From Geobacteraceae bacterium (GTDB lineage Bacteria > Desulfobacterota > Desulfuromonadia > Geobacterales > Geobacteraceae): a DNA stretch of 5,629 nt. Shown here in pieces: positions 1 through 5,629 of this stretch. Location of the stretch: contig JAAZOO010000208.1 in the NCBI GenBank assembly GCA_012797715.1, positions 1-5,629 of the forward strand. Direction: 5' to 3'. The first letter of the stretch is position 1. The number at the start of each line of letters is the position of its first letter. The position numbers and the translations under genes are program-made. Below the pieces are notes generated by a model. It had not been told where the DNA came from. It searched no databases and saw nothing but the letters and a program-made list of their open reading frames with translations.

Positions 1-40
1 GCTCGGGGCGGGCATTCTCCGGATACTGTAACCATGCAGG

Positions 41-68
41 ATTATAGCAATTGAGGGCGTATTTGCAA
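41..68 (-). promoter_or_regulatory. Leftward sigma70-type promoter for a divergent gene outside the window
   Basis: On the minus strand a perfect -10 hexamer TATAAT (plus 41-46) is preceded by TTGCAA (plus 63-68, 4 of 6 consensus bases) with a 16-bp spacer. Transcription would start near 33-35 and run off the left edge. No start codon with a well spaced Shine-Dalgarno site is visible in the remaining 33 bases, so the gene or RNA it serves lies outside the window. This is the best -10 match in the window; no expression evidence is available. Confidence 0.5.
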
Positions 69-75
69 GGCAAAT
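61..75. promoter_or_regulatory. Perfect dyad overlapping the leftward -35, possible operator
   Basis: ATTTGC and GCAAAT form a perfect 6-bp inverted repeat separated by AAG. It covers the whole -35 hexamer of the leftward promoter, a position where a bound repressor would block RNA polymerase. The half-sites are short and I do not recognise the cognate regulator. A small RNA hairpin or chance is also possible. Confidence 0.3.
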
Positions 76-94
76 AACCGGCCTGGCGAGAACC

Positions 95-124
95 TTTTCA
101 TGAAATCAGAGCAGTCTGTACAAA
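95..124 (+). promoter_or_regulatory. Weak promoter candidate for yhbY
   Basis: TTTTCA (95-100) and TACAAA (119-124) are separated by 18 bp and would give a leader of about 60 nt before yhbY. Both hexamers are only partial matches. It is listed because it is the best rightward candidate between the divergent promoter and the gene; the real promoter may be elsewhere. Confidence 0.2.
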
Positions 125-191
125 AAGGGGAGGAAGGTGTACCCTGCTTTCCGAGCAACTTTTTTCACACACAGCAGGGGGGAGGAGAAAC

Positions 192-482
192 ATGTTGAGC
201 GGCAAACAGAAACGTTTTCTGCGGAGTCTCGGGCACGGCCTGAAGCCGGTTATTCTGGTGGGGAAAGGGGAGGTAGGCGCGTCGCTTGTTCAGGAAACGG
301 CAGCCGCCCTTGAAAGTCATGAACTGATAAAGGTGAAGATTTTGGAAAGCTGCCTTGCGGACAGGCACGAGGTCGCCGCTGAACTGGCGGATGCGTGTGG
401 CGCGGAGGTCGCACAGGTTCTGGGCCGGACGGCGCTTCTCTACCGGAAAGGGGAGGAGCCGAAGATCCAGCTTCCCGCATAG
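192..482 (+). CDS. yhbY: YhbY/YqeI-type CRM-domain RNA-binding protein, ribosome assembly
   Basis: The 96-residue product is a single CRM domain, the usual length for bacterial YhbY (E. coli 97). Family signatures are visible in order: the N-terminal L-S-G-K-Q-K-R-F-L helix, L-K-P-V-I-L-V-G-K-G-E (18-27), H-E-L-I-K-V-K-I (43-50), and a C-terminal G-A-E-V-A-Q-V-L-G-R-T-A-L-L-Y-R strand region (70-85). YhbY proteins associate with pre-50S ribosomal particles in the cytoplasm and are thought to help large-subunit assembly. The conserved GxxG loop here reads G-K-G-E, so its last glycine is replaced. The start at 192 is supported by a strong Shine-Dalgarno GGAGG (181-185) six bases upstream. The gene stands alone and converges on tatA. 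Confidence 0.93.
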   Translation: MLSGKQKRFLRSLGHGLKPVILVGKGEVGASLVQETAAALESHELIKVKILESCLADRHEVAAELADACGAEVAQVLGRTALLYRKGEEPKIQLPA

Positions 483-498
483 CTTGCGGCAGAGTTGC

Positions 499-512
499 GC
501 GGGATGTCCCGC
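499..512. terminator. Short symmetric hairpin between convergent yhbY and tatA
   Basis: GCGGGA and TCCCGC (499-504 and 507-512) are perfectly complementary around TG, so a 5- to 6-bp GC stem can form in RNA from either strand. It sits between the two stop codons and touches the first base of the tatA stop. No T-run follows on either strand, so it is at best a weak bidirectional terminator or a 3'-end stabiliser. Confidence 0.3.
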
Positions 513-703
513 TATCCCTTCCTGTCTGCGTCGTCCTCTTTCCGCGCCTGCGCCTCGATCTCGTCTTTTCCTTCAAGGGCGCGCTTGAAGTTCTTGATCC
601 CCCTGCCGAGGGAGCTGCCGATCTCCGGGAGCTTTCCGGCCCCGAACAGTATCAGTACCAGCAACAGGATGATGAGAATTGCCAGAGGGCTGTATCCGAA
701 CAT
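512..703 (-). CDS. tatA: Sec-independent twin-arginine translocase subunit TatA (TatA/E family)
   Basis: The product has 63 residues. It has a short N-terminus, one hydrophobic segment (about 5-20), the hallmark hinge F-G (20-21) followed by K-L-P-E-I-G, an amphipathic helix (about 26-45, G-S-S-L-G-R-G-I-K-N-F-K-R-A-L) and a charged tail. This is the TatA/TatE pattern rather than TatB, which is longer. TatA oligomers form the membrane passage for folded proteins with twin-arginine signals, such as redox enzymes. ATG at 703 is chosen because GGAGG lies 8 bases upstream (plus 712-716) and the protein begins at the normal TatA N-terminus; the frame stays open to 1078, but the extension has no family features. 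No tatC or tatB is adjacent, so it must work with partners encoded elsewhere. TatA paralogues are common, so the symbol may carry a suffix. Confidence 0.92.
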   Translation of the reverse strand: MFGYSPLAILIILLLVLILFGAGKLPEIGSSLGRGIKNFKRALEGKDEIEAQARKEDDADRKG

Positions 704-738
704 GCTTTTTTCCTCCAAAGCCGTAGGTGCGAGGTGAA

Positions 739-767
739 AGTATGGCATCGCGGGGTGCAAAAAGCAA
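739..767 (-). promoter_or_regulatory. Promoter candidate for tatA
   Basis: On the minus strand TTGCTT (plus 762-767) and CATACT (plus 739-744) are separated by exactly 17 bp. The -10 matches 4 of 6 bases and the -35 has the key TTG. Transcription would begin near 731-733, giving a leader of about 30 nt that contains the tatA Shine-Dalgarno site. The spacing and distance fit well, but the hexamers are imperfect. Confidence 0.4.
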
Positions 768-831
768 GGTTCTTGATTGGGAAAAACGCGCTCAGCCTGC
801 GCCTCGAACAGAGGTATTGGTGCGGGGCGCC

Positions 832-861
832 TTGACATCCCTCGCGTGCTCCGGGTACAGT
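832..861 (+). promoter_or_regulatory. Rightward promoter candidate upstream of the kinase-uvrB-cobD cluster
   Basis: A perfect -35 TTGACA (832-837) is followed after 18 bp by TACAGT (856-861, 4 of 6 consensus bases). A transcript starting near 868 would have a leader of about 320 nt before the kinase start, containing the inverted repeats of this region, or could be a separate small RNA. I saw no better rightward promoter closer to the kinase gene. Confidence 0.4.
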
Positions 862-1148
862 GGAGTCGCTTCCGGTTACCGGGTTTCAATGATGCGCAAT
901 TCGGCAGGTGGAGCCCTCCTTCGGTGCCTCCGGCCGGCCTTCTTCTGCGGCTCCAGGCCCATTTCGCAACAGCCCATGAACTCTCCCTGCAGCTGGGGAG
1001 ACCATCGGCTGCCTGCGCTCCCTTTCGCCGCGCGCCGCACCGAGTCAGGCCGAAGTCGTTCTCTGCGGACGACTCCACCTGCCCTTTTCAGGATGAAACT
1101 TTTCCATGGGATTCGCCCCTCGCGGGCGTAACGATACTTTTTCAGGGG

Positions 1149-1174
1149 CTGATGGGCCCATGCGCGCCCATCAG
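1149..1174 (+). promoter_or_regulatory. Strong hairpin just upstream of the kinase start
   Basis: CTGATGGGC (1149-1157) and GCCCATCAG (1166-1174) form a perfect 9-bp stem with an 8-nt loop. It ends 17 nt before the kinase ATG and abuts the only Shine-Dalgarno-like stretch, AGGGAAGAG. There is no T-run after it in either direction, since the T-run at 1138-1142 lies before it, so it does not look like an intrinsic terminator. It could modulate translation or mRNA stability. Confidence 0.4.
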
Positions 1175-1191
1175 GGAAGAGAGCGCTGAAG

Positions 1192-2343
1192 ATGGCCGAG
1201 GCCGGCAGAACCCGAAAGCAGCGGGAAAAGGATGATAATGAAGATCGGATGCTTCAGGAGCGGTTCCGCGATTTCCTCACAAGGATCGCGGACGGGGTCG
1301 TTCTGGTGAATCGTCGGGGAACCGTCCGGTTCGTCAATCCGGCTGCGGAAACCCTTCTGGGACGGAGCGCCGCCGATCTGGAGGGTGAGCGGTTCCCGTT
1401 CCCCCTGGCGGAGGAAACCAGCGAGATAACCGTGACCCGTCCGGACAGGGAAACACGCTTCGCGGAGATGCGGGTAGTCGAGACCGAGTGGGAAGGGGCC
1501 TCTGCCTCCCTTGTCACGCTGCGGGACACCACCGAACGGCGGCTCATGGAGGAGAGGCTCCGGGAAAATCAGGAGCGGCTGGAGGAGCTAAACCGGACCC
1601 TGGAGGAGAAGATCCGGGAAGAGGTGGACAGGGGCAGGGAGAAGGACCACCTCCTGATCCTGCAGAGCCGGCAGGCGGCCATGGGGGAGATGATAGGCAG
1701 CATTGCCCACCAGTGGAGACAGCCCCTGACTGCTGTCTCCCTCCTGATCCAGGACCTGGGAGAGACGTATGTGTACGGTGATTTCACCAAGGAGTACCTG
1801 GACGCCACAATCAGGAGCGCCCTGAACATCATTCAGCACATGTCCCAGACCATCGACGATTTTCGCGATTTCTTCAGGCGGGACAGGGAGCCGCAGGCCT
1901 TCAGCCTGCGCAGCATCGTGGACAGGGCCCTTTCCTTTATCGAGACGAGTCTGCGCTATTACACAATCGCGGTGGACGTGGACGTGGATGATGACCTGAT
2001 CGTGTTCGGATACCCCAACGAGTTTTCCCAGGTCCTCCTCAATATCTTGGGGAACGCCAAGGACATCTTCCGCGAGCGGTGCACGGAGAAACCGGTGATA
2101 CGGATCCACGGTTTCCGGGAAAACAGGAAGACGGTGCTAACCATCACCGATAACGGCGGCGGCATCCCCGAAGAGATCCTGGATCGAATCTTCGAGCCGT
2201 ACTTTACCACCCGGAAACGGGAAAACGGCACGGGTATCGGGCTCTGGCTGTCGAAGACCATTATCGAGAAAAACATGGAAGGGACACTGACCGCTTGCAA
2301 CGTGGAGGGTGGCGCCCGGTTCCGCATCGAAGTCGGAAGCTGA
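1192..2343 (+). CDS. Cytoplasmic PAS-domain sensor histidine kinase (orphan)
   Basis: The 383-residue protein has no signal peptide or membrane segment, so it should sense a cytoplasmic cue. A PAS fold covers about 21-115 (F-L-T-R-I-A-D-G-V-V-L-V-N onward, ending T-L-R-D-T-T-E-R). A highly charged predicted coiled coil (about 115-160) links it to the dimerisation domain, where I-A-H-Q-W-R-Q-P-L places the phospho-accepting histidine at 173. The HATPase domain is complete: N-box with N284 and N288, G1 D-N-G-G-G-I-P (320-326), F-box F-E-P-Y-F (334-338) and G2 G-T-G-I-G-L (346-351). It should autophosphorylate and pass phosphate to a response regulator, but none is encoded nearby. The start is uncertain: ATG 1192 has a poor, distant Shine-Dalgarno site and Met20 (1249) is an alternative that keeps the whole PAS domain. 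The ligand is unknown. Confidence 0.9.
   Translation: MAEAGRTRKQREKDDNEDRMLQERFRDFLTRIADGVVLVNRRGTVRFVNPAAETLLGRSAADLEGERFPFPLAEETSEITVTRPDRETRFAEMRVVETEWEGASASLVTLRDTTERRLMEERLRENQERLEELNRTLEEKIREEVDRGREKDHLLILQSRQAAMGEMIGSIAHQWRQPLTAVSLLIQDLGETYVYGDFTKEYLDATIRSALNIIQHMSQTIDDFRDFFRRDREPQAFSLRSIVDRALSFIETSLRYYTIAVDVDVDDDLIVFGYPNEFSQVLLNILGNAKDIFRERCTEKPVIRIHGFRENRKTVLTITDNGGGIPEEILDRIFEPYFTTRKRENGTGIGLWLSKTIIEKNMEGTLTACNVEGGARFRIEVGS
2335..2339 (+). promoter_or_regulatory. Ribosome binding site that fixes the uvrB start
   Basis: GGAAG lies 8 nt before ATG 2348 and inside the last codons of the kinase gene. Together with the 4-nt gap between the kinase stop and this ATG it implies translational coupling, and it favours ATG 2348 over the in-frame GTG at 2309. 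Confidence 0.6.
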
Positions 2344-2347
2344 ACGC

Positions 2348-4342
<1,995 letters not shown>

Positions 4343-4362
4343 AAGGATCAGGCACAAGGCAC

Positions 4363-4368
4363 AAGGAG
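4363..4368 (+). promoter_or_regulatory. Strong ribosome binding site that decides the cobD start
   Basis: AAGGAG lies 9 nt before ATG 4378. The upstream in-frame ATG at 4339 overlaps the uvrB stop but has no comparable site, and its extra 13 residues (M-K-G-S-G-T-R-H-K-E-I-P-A) are not family-like. This supports 4378 as the start. Confidence 0.7.
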
Positions 4369-4377
4369 ATACCGGCC

Positions 4378-5484
4378 ATGAGAGAAATGTTCGACCACGG
4401 CGGAACCGTTTTCGCCATCGCCCGTTCCCTGGGGATACCGCCGGAGGAACTGCTGGATTTTTCCGCCAACATCAATCCTCTCGGTCCGGCGCCCGGTGTC
4501 AGGGAGGCGGTCTGTTCTTCCTTTCACCGCCTCGTCCACTATCCCGACCGGGAGTGCTTTGAACTGCGCCGGGCCCTGTCCGGCCTCCACGGTGTCGACA
4601 TGGCGCACATCGTTGCCGCCAACGGCTCAACCGAGCTGATCTACCTGCTCCCGCGGATCCTTCCGGGAGGGAAGGGGCTCACTATCGCCCCGGCCTTTTC
4701 CGAGTATGCCCGGGCCTTGGAACGGGCGGGATGGGAGGCTGACTCCCTGATTCTCTCTCCCCGTGACGGCTTCTCCCTTTCTCTGGAGAGGCTGGCCGCG
4801 CGGCTTGCCGAGGGCTGCGATCTCCTCTTTCTCTGCAACCCGGCCAACCCGACCGGAGCGCTCCTTCCCCTGCCGATGGTAGAAGAAATTCACCGTCTCT
4901 GCCGCGACACGGGGACCTTCCTGGTCCTGGACGAGGCTTTCATGGACTTCCGTGAGGAGGAGTCGGCGAAGAAGATGATATGCGAACGGGGCGGTGGGAT
5001 CGTGCTCCGCTCCATGACCAAGTTCTATGCCATCCCCGGTCTTCGCCTGGGGTACGCCATGGCCTCAGCGGAGGTCATCCGGCGCTGTTCCGGGCTCCTG
5101 GAGCCGTGGAGCGTCAATACGGCGGCCCAGATTGCCGGTGTCGCCTCGCTGGCGGATGCCGGGTACCGGGACAGGACGGTACGCACGGTGGCGGCCGAGC
5201 GTGATGCCCTTGCCGCCGGCCTCGCCGCCCTGCCGGGACTGCACCCCTTCCCGTCTGCGGCCAATTACCTCCTCGTGGAAATGCGTGCCGGAACCACGGC
5301 CGCCGAACTGCGCTCCGCCCTTATCCCGAAAGGCGTGGTCATCCGGGACTGCTCCAATTACCAGGGACTGGACGGGCGATTTTTCCGGGTGGCGGTGCGC
5401 AGCTCCGGGGAAAACCGAAGGCTTCTCACGGAGCTGGCCGCAGTGCTGGGGAGATCCGGCCCCTCCAGCCGATCCGTTCCATGA
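4378..5484 (+). CDS. cobD: Threonine-phosphate decarboxylase CobD (PLP-dependent, cobalamin synthesis)
   Basis: The 368-residue protein is a fold-type I PLP enzyme of the HisC/CobD group. The N-terminal F-D-H-G-G (5-9) and L-L-D-F-S-A-N-I-N-P-L-G (25-36) are typical of CobD rather than true HisC. The active site is intact: N-P-A-N-P-T-G (154-160), D185 in L-V-L-D-E-A-F (PLP ring nitrogen), S-M-T-K with Schiff-base K215, R223 in G-L-R-L-G-Y, and R337 in F-F-R-V-A-V-R near the C-terminus. CobD converts L-threonine O-3-phosphate to (R)-1-amino-2-propanol O-2-phosphate, the linker of the cobalamin nucleotide loop. No other cobalamin gene and no B12 riboswitch is visible beside it. It begins 35 nt after uvrB, probably on the same mRNA. 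Its last 59 bases overlap the 3' end of the opposing gene. A histidinol-phosphate aminotransferase role is the main alternative. Confidence 0.87.
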   Translation: MREMFDHGGTVFAIARSLGIPPEELLDFSANINPLGPAPGVREAVCSSFHRLVHYPDRECFELRRALSGLHGVDMAHIVAANGSTELIYLLPRILPGGKGLTIAPAFSEYARALERAGWEADSLILSPRDGFSLSLERLAARLAEGCDLLFLCNPANPTGALLPLPMVEEIHRLCRDTGTFLVLDEAFMDFREEESAKKMICERGGGIVLRSMTKFYAIPGLRLGYAMASAEVIRRCSGLLEPWSVNTAAQIAGVASLADAGYRDRTVRTVAAERDALAAGLAALPGLHPFPSAANYLLVEMRAGTTAAELRSALIPKGVVIRDCSNYQGLDGRFFRVAVRSSGENRRLLTELAAVLGRSGPSSRSVP

Positions 5485-5629
5485 CGGCAGCAAAGGCGTC
5501 GTCCAGGGGCGCGGTAATAGTAACGGTCTCCCCGGACCAGGGGTGGAGGAAGGAATAGGCTGCGGCGTGGAGCAGCAGGCGGCCGCACCCCAGTTCGCTC
5601 CGGAACAGGCGGTTGTGGCGGCCGTCGCC
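5426..5629 (-). CDS. RluA-family pseudouridine synthase, C-terminal part only
   Basis: The minus strand encodes 67 residues before TGA at plus 5426-5428; the rest lies beyond the right edge, so no start is present. The stretch G-R-H-N-R-L-F-R followed by G-R-L-L-L-H-A-A-A-Y-S-F-L-H-P (16-30 of this fragment) and S-G-E-T-V-T-I-T-A-P-L (32-42) is the C-terminal signature of RluA/RluC/RluD-type enzymes, which isomerise specific uridines of rRNA or tRNA to pseudouridine. The catalytic aspartate motif would lie further upstream and cannot be seen, so the subfamily and target are undetermined. The gene converges on cobD and overlaps it by 59 bp. Confidence 0.8.
   Translation of the reverse strand, partial: GDGRHNRLFRSELGCGRLLLHAAAYSFLHPWSGETVTITAPLDDAFAAVMERIGWRGRISPALRPAP

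Larger units (their letters stand above)
768..1191. other. Long intergenic region with inverted repeats, no convincing protein gene
   Basis: Several frames stay open here, as expected in GC-rich DNA, but none gives a product I recognise. What can be seen is structure. GTGGAGTCG (860-868) is complementary to CGACTCCAC (1070-1078). A local stem 1054-1059/1069-1074 competes with that pairing. TGGAGCC (909-915) pairs with GGCTCCA (949-955). TCTCCC (982-987) pairs with GGGAGA (996-1001). CCGGTTACCGG (872-882) is a palindrome. A minus-strand mini-ORF of 33 codons runs from 977 to 876. The region may hold a structured 5' leader for the kinase operon, a small RNA, or a decayed repeat. I tried the cores of RNase P, tmRNA, SRP RNA, 6S RNA, GEMM and cobalamin riboswitches by eye and saw none. 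Confidence 0.4.

Noticed and set aside
1..54. Possible tail of an upstream rightward gene in frame 1
   Set aside because: Only 17 codons are available, they show no recognisable pattern, and a good leftward promoter occupies the same bases.
145..165. Terminator-like TGCT/AGCA stem followed by six T upstream of yhbY
   Set aside because: A 4-bp stem is too weak, and the site lies between the likely promoter and the ribosome site of yhbY.
743..759. Sigma54-like element TGGCA with TGCAA
   Set aside because: The distance between the GG and GC elements is one base too long, and sigma54 promoters tolerate little spacing change.
903..910. Minus-strand CACCTGCC resembling part of a B12-box
   Set aside because: The rest of the cobalamin riboswitch core is absent and the orientation leads to tatA, not cobD.
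512..1078. TatA extended upstream to a 188-residue protein
   Set aside because: The extra 125 residues have no TatA features, and a good ribosome site and promoter support the ATG at 703.
1114..1142. Intrinsic terminator (CGCCC/GGGCG stem followed by five T)
   Set aside because: The stem is only 5 bp and the T-run begins 9 nt after it, so it does not fit a standard terminator; it is kept only as a possibility inside the small-RNA finding.
2309..2347. Upstream in-frame GTG start for uvrB
   Set aside because: It adds 13 residues not found in the family, and GGAAG is correctly placed for ATG 2348.

Overview
The window is a GC-rich bacterial chromosomal segment with five complete genes and one partial gene. 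Gene content, codon use and protein style (a H-Q-W-R-Q-P-L-type soluble PAS histidine kinase, a very short TatA, a CobD of the anaerobic cobalamin type) suggest a deltaproteobacterium of the Geobacter/Desulfuromonadales group. That assignment rests on recognition, not on a database search. I see no insertion sequence, CRISPR array, tRNA or rRNA.

Layout. Positions 1-191 are a divergent regulatory region. It holds a good leftward sigma70-type promoter (41-68) whose -35 lies inside a small perfect dyad (61-75), so a gene outside the window probably starts to the left. The rightward gene is yhbY (192-482), a ribosome-associated CRM-domain RNA-binding protein. It converges on tatA (minus strand, 703-512), a 63-residue Tat translocase pore subunit; the 29-bp gap contains a short symmetric hairpin. 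Upstream of tatA lies about 490 bp without a convincing protein gene (704-1191). It carries the tatA promoter, a rightward promoter candidate (832-861) and several inverted repeats, including a 9-bp stem just before the next gene.

From 1192 to 5484 three genes form one tight rightward cluster: a soluble PAS histidine kinase without a neighbouring response regulator, uvrB (excinuclease subunit B, start 4 nt after the kinase stop) and cobD (threonine-phosphate decarboxylase, start 35 nt after the uvrB stop with a strong Shine-Dalgarno site). The right edge holds the C-terminal 67 residues of an RluA-family pseudouridine synthase on the minus strand. Its 3' end overlaps the 3' end of cobD by 59 bp.

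The genes serve housekeeping roles: ribosome assembly or rRNA modification (yhbY, rluA family), protein export (tatA), DNA repair (uvrB) and cobalamin synthesis (cobD). The kinase is the only sensory protein, and its tight coupling to uvrB is the most interesting arrangement of known genes. The least explained sequence is the 704-1191 intergenic region, a candidate for a structured leader or small RNA. I found no convincing new defence or mobile system.
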